Below are positions 52,548 to 62,898 of a stretch of DNA of 64,000 nucleotides, one piece after another (position 1 is the first letter of the stretch; each line of letters opens with the position of its first letter). The notes under the pieces are model-generated. The model worked only from the letters and a program-made list of their open reading frames with translations. It had not been told where the DNA came from and made no database searches. The DNA comes from Saccharibacillus brassicae (GTDB taxonomy: Bacteria > Bacillota > Bacilli > Paenibacillales > Paenibacillaceae). The stretch is from assembly GCF_006542275.1 (NCBI RefSeq), contig NZ_CP041217.1, forward strand, positions 4,590,501 to 4,654,500. Direction: 5' to 3'. A program made the position numbers and the translations under genes.

Positions 52548-53792
52548 ATGGAACAGCAGCACAGAGTAGTCGTTACCGGTATGGGAGTCGTGACTTCCCT
52601 CGGCAAGGACGTGGAAACGTTTTGGAACAGTTTGCTCGCGGGCAAATCGGGCATCTCGAAAATCGAGAGCTTCGACGTCAGCGAGTATCCGACGCAGATT
52701 GCCGCGGAGATTCACGACTTCAATCCCGAAGACTATGTGGAACGCAAGGAAGCCCGCAAGATGGACCGCTACGTGCAGTTCGCTTACGCAGCTTCCACGC
52801 AGGCGCTGCAGGACAGCGGCCTGAAGATCGGCGACACCGTCGAAGCGGAACGGATCGGCGTTATCGTCGGTTCGGGCATCGGCGGACTCGGCACGTGGGA
52901 AGACCAGTTCACGACCCTGCTGCAAAAAGGGCCTAAGCGGGTCAGCCCGTTCTTCATCCCGATGATGATCGCGAACATGGGCTCGGGCGACGTCTCGATC
53001 AAGCTCGGCGCCAAAGGTCCGAACACGTCGGTCGTTACGGCCTGCGCGACCGGCACGCATTCGATCGGCGACTCGTTCAAGCTGATCGCGCGCGGCGATG
53101 CCGACGCGATGATCTGCGGCGGCGCGGAAGCGACGATTCGTCCGACGGGTCTGGCCGGGTTCTGCGCCATGCGCGCCATGTCGACCCGCAACGACGATCC
53201 GTCCAAAGCGAGCCGTCCGTTCGACAAGGAACGCGACGGATTCATCATGGGCGAAGGCGCCGGCGTATTCGTGCTCGAATCGCTGGAGCATGCCGAGGCG
53301 CGCGGCGCGCGCATCTACGCGGAAGTGGTCGGCTACGGCCTGAGCGCGGACGCGCACCATATGACCGATCCCGATCCGGACGGCGCGGCACGCTGCATGA
53401 AGATGGCGCTCAAGAGCGCCGGACTGCAGCCCGAAGACCTGGATTACATCAACGCGCACGGCACGTCCACGCCGGCAGGCGATCTGTCGGAGACCAAAGC
53501 CGTCAAGATGGCGCTGGGCGACCACGCGTACAAAGTGGCGGTCAGCTCCACCAAGTCGATGACCGGGCATCTGCTCGGCGCGGCCGGCGGCGTGGAAGCG
53601 GTCATCTGCGCCTTGTCTCTGGACAACCAGATCATGGCACCGACCATCAACATCGAGAATCCGGACGAAGCGTGCGATCTCGACTACGTGCCGAACACGG
53701 CGCGCAAAGCCGAGCTGAACGTCGTCATGTCCAATTCGTTCGGCTTCGGAGGCCATAACGCTTCCGTCATTCTCAAAAAATTCGAAGCGTAA
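52548..53792 (+). CDS. fabF: 3-oxoacyl-ACP synthase II
   Basis: The 414-residue elongation enzyme has catalytic Cys in TACATGTH and histidines in [11 protein letters not shown] and [14 protein letters not shown] 52548 is placed by GAGGTGA immediately upstream. rnc follows after 12 bases. Confidence 0.97.
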   Translation: MEQQHRVVVTGMGVVTSLGKDVETFWNSLLAGKSGISKIESFDVSEYPTQIAAEIHDFNPEDYVERKEARKMDRYVQFAYAASTQALQDSGLKIGDTVEAERIGVIVGSGIGGLGTWEDQFTTLLQKGPKRVSPFFIPMMIANMGSGDVSIKLGAKGPNTSVVTACATGTHSIGDSFKLIARGDADAMICGGAEATIRPTGLAGFCAMRAMSTRNDDPSKASRPFDKERDGFIMGEGAGVFVLESLEHAEARGARIYAEVVGYGLSADAHHMTDPDPDGAARCMKMALKSAGLQPEDLDYINAHGTSTPAGDLSETKAVKMALGDHAYKVAVSSTKSMTGHLLGAAGGVEAVICALSLDNQIMAPTINIENPDEACDLDYVPNTARKAELNVVMSNSFGFGGHNASVILKKFEA

Positions 53793-53804
53793 GGAGCCGG
53801 GACG

Positions 53805-54494
53805 TTGAGCGGAGATCTGAAACAACTGCAGCAAAAACTAGGAGTCCAGTTTGCGGATAAGCCTCTGCTTAAACAGGCTTTCACGCATGCGTCGTATGTC
53901 AATGAACACCGGTTCAGTCAGCATCATGACAATGAGCGGCTCGAATTTCTGGGCGACGCGGTCCTGGAGCTGACGGTGTCGGAATTTCTCTACAATCGGT
54001 ATCCCGGCCGGCCGGAAGGCGAACTGACCAAGCTGCGCGCCGCGATCGTGTGCGAGCCTTCGCTGGTCAAGTTCGCGGAAGTGCTGAATTTCGGCTCTTA
54101 CGTGCTGCTCGGCAAAGGGGAAGAACTGACGGGCGGCCGCAGCCGTCCGGCCCTGCTCGCGGACGTGTTCGAATCGTTCGTAGGCGCGCTGTACCTCGAT
54201 CAGGGGCTCGAAGCGGTGCGGGGGTTCCTCGACCGCTACGTATTCCCGCAGGTCGCCTGGGACGGCAAACTGCAAATGAGCGACTTCAAGACCGAACTTC
54301 AGGAATTGACCCAACATCACAATCTCGGCGTGCTCGAATACCGGATCGTGGAAGAACGCGGACCGGCGCACGAGCGGGAATTCGTGTCCGAAGTGTATAT
54401 GGGCGAACGCAGCTTGGGCCGCGGGAACGGACGTTCCAAAAAGGAAGCCGAGCAGCAGGCTGCGGCTGCAGCGTTGGAAACGCTAAAACTGTAG
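53805..54494 (+). CDS. rnc: ribonuclease III
   Basis: The 229-residue enzyme cleaves double-stranded RNA, processing rRNA precursors and regulatory duplexes. It has the RNase III signature [18 protein letters not shown] and a C-terminal dsRNA-binding domain ([21 protein letters not shown]). Translation starts at TTG 53805 after AAGGAG, as is common for rnc. Confidence 0.96.
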   Translation: MSGDLKQLQQKLGVQFADKPLLKQAFTHASYVNEHRFSQHHDNERLEFLGDAVLELTVSEFLYNRYPGRPEGELTKLRAAIVCEPSLVKFAEVLNFGSYVLLGKGEELTGGRSRPALLADVFESFVGALYLDQGLEAVRGFLDRYVFPQVAWDGKLQMSDFKTELQELTQHHNLGVLEYRIVEERGPAHEREFVSEVYMGERSLGRGNGRSKKEAEQQAAAAALETLKL

Positions 54495-54499
54495 CTACA

Positions 54500-54576
54500 A
54501 AAAAAGAGCAAAGAGCGGCCGCATGCTTGACTTCGGGGATCTGCAAGTCTGCCCGTGCCGCTTTTTGCTCTTTTTC
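54500..54576 (+). terminator. terminator after rnc
   Basis: AAAAAGAGCAAA..GCGGC pairs with GCCGC..TTTGCTCTTTTT, forming a long hairpin with a T run. Confidence 0.8.
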
Positions 54577-54672
54577 GTTGTAAAAGAAAAGGCCGCCGCG
54601 TTTGCGGCAGGCCCGCGCACCTCGAACGGGAGAACAGCAGGATCAACAGGAAAGGGGAGGTGAGCAGCGGTC

Positions 54673-57600
54673 ATGTATCTGAAACGGATCGAACTCGCCG
54701 GATTCAAATCGTTCGCCGACAAAACGGAAATGGAATTCGTCCGCGGGATTACCGCGGTTGTCGGTCCGAACGGAAGCGGGAAAAGCAATATTTCCGACGG
54801 CATCCGCTGGGTATTGGGGGAACAAAGCGCCAAAAGTCTACGCGGCGGAAAGATGGAAGACATCATTTTTGCCGGCAGCGACGCGCGCAAAGCAGTCAAT
54901 TACGGCGAAGTCTCGCTGACGCTCGATAACGCCGATCAGGTGCTTCCGCTCGATTTTGCGGAAGTCACCGTCACCCGCCGCGTCCACCGCAGCGGAGACA
55001 GCGAATACTTGATCAACCGGCAGCCCTGCCGGCTCAAAGACATCACCGAGCTGTTTATGGATACCGGCATCGGCAAAGAAGCGTATTCGATCATCGGGCA
55101 GGGGCGGATCGAAGAGATCCTCAGCACGCGCTCCGAAGATCGGCGCGGCATTTTCGAAGAAGCGTCGGGCATCGTCAAATATAAATCGCGCAAAAAAGAA
55201 GCGAACCGCAAGCTTGCGGATACGGAGCAGAATCTGCTGCGCATCCACGACCTGGTCACCGAACTCGAAGACCAGATCGGACCGCTCAAAGCGCAGGCCG
55301 ACAAAGCGCGGCGTTACAAAGAGCTCAAGGAAGAACTGCAGGGCAAAGAGATCTCGCTGTTTGTGTACCAGATCGGCGAGATTCACGAAGCATGGACCGA
55401 GGCGTCGGAGAAGCTGGCGAAGCTTGAGCGCCAGCGCGAGCGCCTGTCGGCGATCGTGGAAGAGCACGATCTTACGCTCGATACCGATCGCCAGGCGCTG
55501 CGCGCCGCGGAGAACGAGATCGAGGAGCTGCAGGGCCGCCTGCTGCGCTACAGCGAGCTGTCCGAGAAGTCGGAAGGTTACGCGCAGCTGCTCGAAGAGC
55601 GCCGCCGCAATCTGGAGCAGTCGCGCGAGCAGCTGAAGGAAGCGATCGAGAACGAAGGCGAACGCTTCGACCAGCGCAAGCAGGAAAGTGCGTTCGTGCA
55701 AAACAAGCTCGAGGCGGCGCGGCTGGAACTTGACCATCTGCGGACCGAACTGTCGGCGGAACAGGCCAAGCTGACCGGCGTGACCGAAGGGATCAGCCAC
55801 GAGCAGGAAGAATCGCTCAAAGGCGATCTGCTGGAGCTCATGAACAAAATGGCGCAGACCCGCAACGAAATTCGTTATGCGGATCAGCAAAAGGAAGGCG
55901 TCATGCGGCGCATGAACCGCGTCGACGAGGAATCCGGCCGCTGGGAAGCGGAGAAGAAGCGGCTTGACGGGGAGCACGCCGAACGCAAAGCCGCTCTGGA
56001 ACAACTCACGGCCGATATCGCGGCGCTGCGCCGCTCGTACATCGAAGAAAGCGAGAAGCTGCACACGCTGCAAAAAAACGCGGCGGACAGTTCGGCTTCG
56101 GCGCGCAAATGGGAGCAAAAGCGCGAATCGCTCGTCTCCCGGCGCGATACGATGCAGGAGATGCAGGAAGATTTCGAAGGCTTCATGGTCGGCGTCAAAG
56201 AAGTGCTCAAAGCTTCGCGCAGCCGCAGCCTGGAAGGGGTGCACGGCGCGGTCGCCGAATTGATCACCGTGCCTCAGAAGATCGAGACCGCGATCGAGAC
56301 GGCGCTCGGCGCTTCGCTGCAGCATATCGTCATGGAGAACGAAGCGCTGTCCCGCAAAGCGATCGGCTATCTAAAGCAGCGCCAGCTCGGGCGCGCCACG
56401 TTCCTGCCGCTCGACGTTATCCGTCCGCGGCATATCTCGGACAGCGACAAGCGCGCGGCTGCTTCCGCCGGCGGATTCGTCGGCATCGGCGCCGAATTGG
56501 TCGAAGCCGACGAGCGGTATGCCGGCATCGTCGGCAGCCTGCTCGGCGGGCTGGTCGTGGCCGAGACGCTCGAAGACGCGAACGTCATCGCTTCGCGGCT
56601 GAATTACCGTTACCGCGTCGTGACGCTGGACGGCGACGTCGTCAATGCCGGCGGTTCGATGACCGGCGGCAGCCAGAATCGGCGCGGCAGCAGCCTGCTC
56701 GGGCGCAAGCGAGTGCTGGAGCAGCTCGAACGCGAAATCCGCGACAGCGAGCGCGAGATTGCGCGCCTGACGCGCGAAGAACGCGAGAACGGCGAATTGG
56801 CCGTTCAAAGCGAACAGCGGCTTGGCGAGCTGCGCGAACGCGGCGATACGCTGCGCGCCGATCAGCAGCGGCTCGACGGCGAGCTGAAGCAGACCGAGCA
56901 CGGGCTGCGCCACGTGAACGAGCAGTTCGCGCTGCACGGCGAAGAGCGTTCGGGCTATGCGGAAGAGCTGGAAAGCGCGGGCGAAAGCCGCAAAAAAGCG
57001 GAAGCGAAGCTCGCGGAGCTGGAAGCCGAAGAAGCGGCGACCCGCCAGTCGATCGCCGCAGCGGAATTCGCGCGCAAAGCGAGCGAATCGGCCAAGGAAG
57101 AGCTGCAGGGCACGCTGACCGAACTGCGGGTCCGGGAAAGCCGGCTCGTGCAGGAGACGGCGTCGCTCGAAGAGCGGCTGGGCCGATTGGGCGAAGAGAC
57201 CGGCACGGTGTCGAACCAGCTGGCCGACCGGCGCAAAATGCTGCGCTCCGCCGAAGCGGAACTTGCGGCGAACCGCAAAAACGCCGAAGAGCATGTGCGC
57301 GAACTGCAGGAAGCCAAAGAGCTCAAAAGCGTAACGCAGGAAAGGCTCGAAGAAAAGCGCGGCGAACGCGCCGAGCGGCAGCGCAAGCTGGAAGAACGCG
57401 AGGGCGAGACGCACAAGCAGCGCAGCGAGCTGAAGACGGTCGAAGACCGGATTCGGCACACGGAAATTCAGGCCAACCGGCTTGACGTGGAGCTGGAGAA
57501 TACGCTGCAAAAGCTGGCGGACGAATACGGCATGGGGTACGAGCTGGCGAAGCAGCGGCACGAACTGCCGGAAGATCCGGAAGCGGCCCGCCTAGACGTC

Positions 57601-58242
57601 CGGGAGATCAAGCGCAAGATTGCGCTGCTGGGCGAAGTGAGTCTCGGCGCGATCGAGGAATACGACCGGGTCAGCGAGCGCTACGAGTTCCTGAACGAGC
57701 AGAAAAACGACCTGATGGAAGCCAAAGCGCAGCTGTACCTCGTCATTCGCGAGATGGACGAAGAGATGTCCAAGCGCTTCAAAACGACGTTCGACGCGAT
57801 CCGCCGGCAGTTCGGCACGGTATTCGCCAAGCTGTTCGGCGGCGGGCGGGCCGATCTGGTCCTGCTCGATCCGGACAATCTGCTGGAGACGGGCATCGAC
57901 ATCGTCGCCCAGCCGCCGGGCAAAAAGCTGCAAAACCTGCAGCTGCTGTCGGGCGGCGAACGCTCGCTGACCGCGATGGCGCTGCTGTTCGCCATTCTGC
58001 ACGTCAAGCCGGTCCCGTTCTGCGTGCTGGACGAAGTGGAAGCGGCGCTCGACGAAGCGAACGTGACGCGGTTCGCCCAATATTTGCGCGAATTTGCGGA
58101 GCAGACGCAGTTTATCGTCGTCACGCACCGCAAAGGCACGATGGAAGAAGCGGACGTGCTGTACGGCGTCACGATGGAAGAAGGCGGCGTCTCCAAGCTC
58201 GTGTCGGTCCGGCTCGAAGACGAAGAGATCAGCATCGCTTAA
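54673..58242 (+). CDS. smc: chromosome segregation SMC ATPase
   Basis: The 1189-residue protein condenses and segregates chromosomes with ScpA/ScpB. The Walker A motif GPNGSGKSN lies near residue 33. Two coiled-coil arms (about 170-500 and 670-1010) flank a hinge (about 510-660), and the C-terminal head has the signature LLSGGERSLTAMAL and Walker B FCVLDEVEAALDE. ATG 54673 follows GGGGAGGTGAG. Reading frame is intact. Confidence 0.97.
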   Translation: MYLKRIELAGFKSFADKTEMEFVRGITAVVGPNGSGKSNISDGIRWVLGEQSAKSLRGGKMEDIIFAGSDARKAVNYGEVSLTLDNADQVLPLDFAEVTVTRRVHRSGDSEYLINRQPCRLKDITELFMDTGIGKEAYSIIGQGRIEEILSTRSEDRRGIFEEASGIVKYKSRKKEANRKLADTEQNLLRIHDLVTELEDQIGPLKAQADKARRYKELKEELQGKEISLFVYQIGEIHEAWTEASEKLAKLERQRERLSAIVEEHDLTLDTDRQALRAAENEIEELQGRLLRYSELSEKSEGYAQLLEERRRNLEQSREQLKEAIENEGERFDQRKQESAFVQNKLEAARLELDHLRTELSAEQAKLTGVTEGISHEQEESLKGDLLELMNKMAQTRNEIRYADQQKEGVMRRMNRVDEESGRWEAEKKRLDGEHAERKAALEQLTADIAALRRSYIEESEKLHTLQKNAADSSASARKWEQKRESLVSRRDTMQEMQEDFEGFMVGVKEVLKASRSRSLEGVHGAVAELITVPQKIETAIETALGASLQHIVMENEALSRKAIGYLKQRQLGRATFLPLDVIRPRHISDSDKRAAASAGGFVGIGAELVEADERYAGIVGSLLGGLVVAETLEDANVIASRLNYRYRVVTLDGDVVNAGGSMTGGSQNRRGSSLLGRKRVLEQLEREIRDSEREIARLTREERENGELAVQSEQRLGELRERGDTLRADQQRLDGELKQTEHGLRHVNEQFALHGEERSGYAEELESAGESRKKAEAKLAELEAEEAATRQSIAAAEFARKASESAKEELQGTLTELRVRESRLVQETASLEERLGRLGEETGTVSNQLADRRKMLRSAEAELAANRKNAEEHVRELQEAKELKSVTQERLEEKRGERAERQRKLEEREGETHKQRSELKTVEDRIRHTEIQANRLDVELENTLQKLADEYGMGYELAKQRHELPEDPEAARLDVREIKRKIALLGEVSLGAIEEYDRVSERYEFLNEQKNDLMEAKAQLYLVIREMDEEMSKRFKTTFDAIRRQFGTVFAKLFGGGRADLVLLDPDNLLETGIDIVAQPPGKKLQNLQLLSGGERSLTAMALLFAILHVKPVPFCVLDEVEAALDEANVTRFAQYLREFAEQTQFIVVTHRKGTMEEADVLYGVTMEEGGVSKLVSVRLEDEEISIA

Positions 58243-58309
58243 TGCTTAATAACGGACAGATTGAAGCAGGTCCCATACGGAAGCCTATTACGACTGGAGG
58301 AAGTCAAGC

Positions 58310-59326
58310 ATGAGCTTTTTTCGCAAATTGAAAGAAAGTATCGCGGGCAAGACCGACGCGGTAACCAAACAGTTCAAAGACGGCCTGGAGAAAACGCGCA
58401 AAGGCTTCGTGGAGCGCGTATCGAACCTGATGGTTCGCCGCCGCAAGATCGACGAAGAGTTTTATGAAGAGCTGGAAGAGATTCTGATCGGAGCCGACGT
58501 CGGCGTCAATACGGTCATGGAACTGATCGACGACCTGCGCGTGGAAGTCAAGAAGCGCCGCCTGAACGACGCCAGCGAGCTGCGCCCGGTCCTGTCGGAG
58601 AAACTGATCGGCCTGCTGCGCGGCGAAGAAGACAACTCGCTCAACATGAGCGCCGACGGTCCGACCGTCATCTTGTTCGTCGGCGTCAACGGCGTCGGCA
58701 AAACGACGACGATCGGCAAGCTTGCGCACAAGTTCAAAAGCGAAGGCAAAAAAGTGCTGCTCGCCGCGGGCGATACGTTCCGCGCCGGCGCGATCGAGCA
58801 GCTTGAAGTATGGGGCACCCGCACGGGCGTCGAAGTCATCAAGCAAAATCCCGGCTCCGACCCGGCCGCCGTCATGTACGACGCCGTACAGGCCGCGAAG
58901 CAGCGCCGCGCGGACGTGCTGATCTGCGACACCGCCGGACGGCTGCAGAACAAAAGCAATCTGATGGACGAGCTGAACAAAATTTTCCGCGTCATCCAGC
59001 GCGAGATTCCGGGCGCGCCGCACGAAGTGCTGATGGTGCTTGACGCGACGACCGGACAGAACGCGCTCAGTCAGGCCAAGCTGTTCGGCGAGAAAAGCGG
59101 CGTAACCGGCCTCGTGCTCACCAAGCTCGACGGCACGGCCAAAGGCGGCATCGTCGTGGCGATCCGCCAGGAACTGAACATTCCGGTCAAACTGGTCGGT
59201 CTCGGCGAGAAAGTGGACGATTTGCAGGAATTCGATTCCGAGCAGTTCGTGCACGCGCTGTTCGCCGGCCTGATCGAAGAAGAGTTGATCGAAGAAGAAG
59301 ACGGGGAACCGCGGCAGCCCGAGTAA
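58310..59326 (+). CDS. ftsY: signal recognition particle receptor FtsY
   Basis: The 338-residue SRP GTPase docks Ffh-ribosome complexes at the membrane. The short NG form lacks a long acidic N-domain. GTPase motifs include GVNGVGKTTT, DTAGRLQN and TKLDGTAKGG. ATG 58310 follows CTGGAGGAA. The smc-ftsY order is conserved. Confidence 0.97.
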   Translation: MSFFRKLKESIAGKTDAVTKQFKDGLEKTRKGFVERVSNLMVRRRKIDEEFYEELEEILIGADVGVNTVMELIDDLRVEVKKRRLNDASELRPVLSEKLIGLLRGEEDNSLNMSADGPTVILFVGVNGVGKTTTIGKLAHKFKSEGKKVLLAAGDTFRAGAIEQLEVWGTRTGVEVIKQNPGSDPAAVMYDAVQAAKQRRADVLICDTAGRLQNKSNLMDELNKIFRVIQREIPGAPHEVLMVLDATTGQNALSQAKLFGEKSGVTGLVLTKLDGTAKGGIVVAIRQELNIPVKLVGLGEKVDDLQEFDSEQFVHALFAGLIEEELIEEEDGEPRQPE

Positions 59327-59359
59327 TCGGACGCGCCGGCCGGTCGATCTCCGAAGAGT

Positions 59360-59399
59360 GACGCGCAGCCGAATTTTTCGCGCTGCGCGTCTTTTTTTG
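59360..59399 (+). terminator. terminator after ftsY
   Basis: GACGCGCAGC pairs with GCTGCGCGTC, followed by a 7-base T run. Confidence 0.9.
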
Positions 59400-59510
59400 C
59401 TGCCGAGCGCGGGGATGCAAGGTGGCAATATGCGGCGCAAGCCTTTATAATCGAAATATGATGTTTATGAAAACGACGCATGGTTTGCAAGAATAAGGAG
59501 GAATGTCCGC

Positions 59511-60152
59511 ATGGCCAATACGCATACGTATTCCCGCCGCGAAGAAGTCGCCAACGCCGTCACGCACGGGATCGGAGCCGCGCTCAGCATTGCCGCGCTC
59601 GTGCTGCTGATCGTGTTCGCGAGTACCAAAGGCACGCCCTGGCATATCGTGAGCTTTACCATTTACGGCATTACGATGCTGCTGCTCTACCTGAGCTCGA
59701 CGCTCGTGCACAGTTTCCCCGAAGGCAAGGTCAAAGATTTCTTCGAGTTCATGGACCACTCCTCCATCTACTTGTATATCGCGGGAACGTACACGCCGTT
59801 CATGCTGACCGCCGTTCGCGGACCGCTCGGCTGGACGCTGTTCGGACTCGTCTGGGGCATCGCGATCGGCGGCGTTATCTTCAAAGCCTTTTTCGTCAAA
59901 AAGTTTCTGTTCATGTCCACGCTGTTCTACCTGCTGATGGGCTGGCTGATCGTGCTCGCCTGGGGCGCGCTGACCCAAGCCATTCCTGTCGAAGGCATTC
60001 ACCTGCTCGTCGCGGGCGGCCTCATGTACACCGTCGGTACGATCTTTTACGTCTGGCGGGCTTTTCCTTACCATCACGCGATCTGGCATTTGTTCGTGCT
60101 GACAGGCAGCATCCTGCATTTCTTCTGCATTTTGATGTATCTGCTGCCGTAA
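59511..60152 (+). CDS. trhA: hemolysin III / PAQR-family membrane protein
   Basis: The 213-residue protein has seven hydrophobic segments and the family's conserved metal-binding residues: EEVANAVTHGIG near the start, SSTLVHSF and FMDHSSIY, and the C-terminal YHHAIWHLFVLTGSILHF. Bacterial members, related to adiponectin receptors, influence membrane lipid homeostasis; hemolysis is an old label. ATG 59511 follows AAGGAGG. It is inserted between ftsY and ylxM. Confidence 0.92.
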   Translation: MANTHTYSRREEVANAVTHGIGAALSIAALVLLIVFASTKGTPWHIVSFTIYGITMLLLYLSSTLVHSFPEGKVKDFFEFMDHSSIYLYIAGTYTPFMLTAVRGPLGWTLFGLVWGIAIGGVIFKAFFVKKFLFMSTLFYLLMGWLIVLAWGALTQAIPVEGIHLLVAGGLMYTVGTIFYVWRAFPYHHAIWHLFVLTGSILHFFCILMYLLP

Positions 60153-60198
60153 AAGCACAGAATACAGCACGCCAAAATCAAATTTAAACAATCCTCAA

Positions 60199-60234
60199 AG
60201 ATGTTAAGCGTTAACGCTTGACATCTTCTTTTGT
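60199..60234 (+). terminator. hairpin downstream of trhA overlapping the ylxM promoter
   Basis: AGATGT-TA-AGCG pairs with CGCT-TG-ACATCT and is followed by TCTTTTGTTTT. Its right arm contains the -35 box of the next promoter. Confidence 0.55.
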
Positions 60235-60246
60235 TTTCGATATGAT
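60218..60246 (+). promoter_or_regulatory. sigma-A promoter of ylxM-ffh
   Basis: TTGACA (60218-60223), a 17-base spacer and TATGAT (60241-60246) lie 56 bases before ylxM. Confidence 0.8.
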
Positions 60247-60301
60247 AATGAACGTTGATTGATGTGTAAAGTGTTTGGCCTTGACGAGAGGAGCGTTCCG
60301 G

Positions 60302-60658
60302 ATGAGTCAGGACAATCGTCTGGAAAAGACGAATCGAATCAACCTGCTGTTCGCTTTTTACGAGCGCTTGCTGACGGAGAAGCAGCAGACTTTTCTGAAA
60401 TATTATTTCCACGACGATTTCTCGCTTGGCGAGATTGCCGCGGAATTCGAAATTAGCCGCCAGGCGGTGTACGAACACATCAAGCGTGCGGAGCAGACGC
60501 TGGAGAATTACGAAGCGAAGCTCGAACTGCTGCGTCGGCACGAGAGCCGCATGCAGGAGATCCGCGAACTGGAAGCCATGTCGTTCGACGACAAGCTGCC
60601 GGAAGAGACGCGCAGCAGGCTCGGAACGATCTCGGGCAATCTGCAGGCTCTGGAATAG
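60302..60658 (+). CDS. ylxM: YlxM/p13-family SRP-associated DNA-binding-like protein
   Basis: The 118-residue protein has a sigma-70 region-4-like HTH (FSLGEIAAEFEISRQAVYEHIKRAEQTLENYE). ATG 60302 follows GAGGAG. It always neighbours ffh; in streptococci YlxM binds SRP components and modulates Ffh activity. Confidence 0.93.
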   Translation: MSQDNRLEKTNRINLLFAFYERLLTEKQQTFLKYYFHDDFSLGEIAAEFEISRQAVYEHIKRAEQTLENYEAKLELLRRHESRMQEIRELEAMSFDDKLPEETRSRLGTISGNLQALE

Positions 60659-60744
60659 CGGTACGCGCACGATCTTGCAAATTCGATAAATGAGCGCCTT
60701 TCGATATATAATAGTAGAGAAGTGATCGAAACGGGGGTGAACCT

Positions 60745-62127
60745 ATGGCATTTGAAGGATTGACAACGAGGCTCCAGAACGTTTTCGGCAAACTTCGGGG
60801 AAAAGGCAAAGTATCCGAAGAAGACGTAAACGATGCGATGCGCGAAGTGCGTCTGGCTTTGCTGGAAGCGGACGTCAACTTCAAGGTCGTAAAGGACTTT
60901 ATCGGCAAAGTGAAGGAAAAAGCTCTCGGCAAGGAAGTCACCGAGAGCTTCACGCCGGGCATGGTCATCATCGACATCGTCAATAAGGAATTGACGGATC
61001 TGATGGGCGGCACGCAGTCCAAGCTCAACAAAAACACCCGGCCTCCTACCGTCATCATGATGGCGGGCCTGCAGGGCGCCGGCAAGACGACGACAACCGG
61101 CAAGCTTGCGAAGATGCTGCAAAAGCAGGGCAGCCGGCCGCTGATGGTCGCGGGCGACATCTATCGCCCCGCGGCGATCAAGCAGCTTCAGGTGCTCGGC
61201 GAGCAGCTGAACGTTCCGGTGTTCTCGCTCGGCGACCAGGTCAGTCCGGTCGAGATCGCCCGCAAAGGTCTGCAGGAAGCGAAGGACAAAGGCCATGACT
61301 ACGTCATTATCGATACCGCCGGCCGCCTGCATATCGACGAAGAGCTGATGGACGAGCTGAAGCAGATCCATACGGAGACGAAGCCGGATGAAGTGCTGCT
61401 GGTCGTGGATGCCATGACCGGTCAGGACGCCGTCAACGTCGCCCAGAGCTTCAACGAACAGCTGTCGCTGACCGGCGTCGTGCTGACGAAGCTTGACGGC
61501 GATACGCGCGGCGGTGCCGCGCTGTCCGTCAAAGCCGTGACCGGCTGTCCGATCAAGTTCATCTCGCTCGGCGAGAAACTGGACGCGCTTGAGCCGTTCC
61601 ACCCGGAGCGGATGGCTTCGCGGATTCTCGGGATGGGCGACATGCTGTCGCTGATCGAGAAAGCGCAGGCCGGAATCGACGAGAACAAGGCGAAGGAAAT
61701 GGAGCGCAAAATGCGCAACGCGGAATTCACCTTCGACGATTTTCTTGAGCAGATGGAGCAGGTCAAGCAGCTTGGCCCGCTCGATCAGATCATGGACATG
61801 ATCCCGGGCATGAGCAAGATGAAGCAGAAGACCGACATGAAGGTCGACGACAAGCAGGTCGGTCGGATCGAAGCAATCGTGCATTCGATGACGAGCGTGG
61901 AGAAGCAGACGCCGGATGTGATCAACTACAGCCGTCGCAAGCGGATCGCGGCAGGCAGCGGAACGTCGCTCGCCGAAGTGAACCGCTTGATCAAGCAGTT
62001 CGACGAGATGAAGAAGATGATGAAGCAGCTCTCGGGCATGATGGATTCCAAGGGCGGCGGCAAGAACAACAAAGCCATGAAGCAGATGCAAAAAATGAGT
62101 AAGGGCATGCGCTTCCCGTTCCGTTAA
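60745..62127 (+). CDS. ffh: signal recognition particle protein Ffh
   Basis: The 460-residue GTPase binds signal sequences and 4.5S-type RNA. NG domain motifs are GLQGAGKTTTTGKL, DTAGRLHIDEEL and TKLDGDTRGGAA. The methionine-rich M domain (about 330-440) ends in MRFPFR. ATG 60745 follows GGGGGTG. A TATAAT at about 60708 suggests an extra start of transcription, without a -35 match. Confidence 0.97.
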   Translation: MAFEGLTTRLQNVFGKLRGKGKVSEEDVNDAMREVRLALLEADVNFKVVKDFIGKVKEKALGKEVTESFTPGMVIIDIVNKELTDLMGGTQSKLNKNTRPPTVIMMAGLQGAGKTTTTGKLAKMLQKQGSRPLMVAGDIYRPAAIKQLQVLGEQLNVPVFSLGDQVSPVEIARKGLQEAKDKGHDYVIIDTAGRLHIDEELMDELKQIHTETKPDEVLLVVDAMTGQDAVNVAQSFNEQLSLTGVVLTKLDGDTRGGAALSVKAVTGCPIKFISLGEKLDALEPFHPERMASRILGMGDMLSLIEKAQAGIDENKAKEMERKMRNAEFTFDDFLEQMEQVKQLGPLDQIMDMIPGMSKMKQKTDMKVDDKQVGRIEAIVHSMTSVEKQTPDVINYSRRKRIAAGSGTSLAEVNRLIKQFDEMKKMMKQLSGMMDSKGGGKNNKAMKQMQKMSKGMRFPFR

Positions 62128-62191
62128 GCCGGAAGTGAAGCGATTAGGATAAAGCCTTAAAGCAGTTTATTTCTTGAAGGAGGTGATTTTC

Positions 62192-62464
62192 GTGGCAACT
62201 CGCATTCGTCTGAAGCGTATGGGCGCTCATAAAGCTCCTTTCTATCGTATCGTGGTATCGGATTCCCGTTCCCCGCGTGATGGACGCTTTATCGAGGAGA
62301 TTGGTTACTACAACCCGGTCGCAGAACCGCAAGTAGTAAGCATCAACGAAGAAAAAGCATTGGCATGGCTGCAAACCGGCGCACAAGCGTCCGATACAGT
62401 TCGCAATCTGCTGAGCAAAGCCGGCATCATGAAGAAATTCCATGAAGCCAAACTGCAAAAATAA
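62192..62464 (+). CDS. rpsP: 30S ribosomal protein S16
   Basis: The 90-residue protein [20 protein letters not shown] starts at GTG 62192, 5 bases after the perfect site AAGGAGGTGA. It is part of the ffh-rpsP-khpA order. Confidence 0.98.
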   Translation: MATRIRLKRMGAHKAPFYRIVVSDSRSPRDGRFIEEIGYYNPVAEPQVVSINEEKALAWLQTGAQASDTVRNLLSKAGIMKKFHEAKLQK

Positions 62465-62487
62465 GACAGTGACTCGGAGGGGTTGAC

Positions 62488-62718
62488 GTGGAACAGTTAG
62501 TAGCGGTCATCGCAAAAGCTCTGGTCGATCATCCGGAAGACGTCAAGGTCCGTACCGTAGAGAAAGAGTCCCTGGTCGTATACGAACTTTCCGTGCATCC
62601 CGATGACGTAGGCAAGATCATCGGGAAGCAGGGACGTATCGCCAAGGCGCTGCGCACGGTCGTGACGTCGGCAGCAGTCAAGCTGGACAAGCGGGTTACC
62701 GTGGATATCCAGTCTTAA
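62488..62718 (+). CDS. khpA: KH-domain RNA-binding protein
   Basis: The 76-residue single-KH protein has the GxxG loop in IIGKQGRIAKAL. It starts at GTG 62488 after GGAGGGG. KhpA pairs with KhpB to affect RNA metabolism and cell division in Bacillota. Confidence 0.95.
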   Translation: MEQLVAVIAKALVDHPEDVKVRTVEKESLVVYELSVHPDDVGKIIGKQGRIAKALRTVVTSAAVKLDKRVTVDIQS

Positions 62719-62769
62719 AGGGAAAGTCCGGTGCGCGTGCGCATCGGCCGCTTTCCGGTCTTAAAGATA

Positions 62770-62813
62770 TACGAAAAGGGGTTAGGAGGTTATCTTCCTA
62801 GCCCCTTTTCGTA
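62770..62813. terminator. 20-bp hairpin between khpA and rimM
   Basis: ACGAAAAGGGGTTAGGAGG pairs with CTTCCTAGCCCCTTTTCGT (two wobble or mismatch positions, loop TTAT). The right arm ends in CCCCTTTTCG, so it may terminate some transcripts. It occupies the place where ylqD lies in Bacillus. Confidence 0.55.
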
Positions 62814-62898
62814 CATGGTCAAGACTTCGGCATCCCCTGCCGCCTTATATATAATGAAGCAAAAATTTATCGAAGCAGCGAAAGGACGGAATTGGAAC

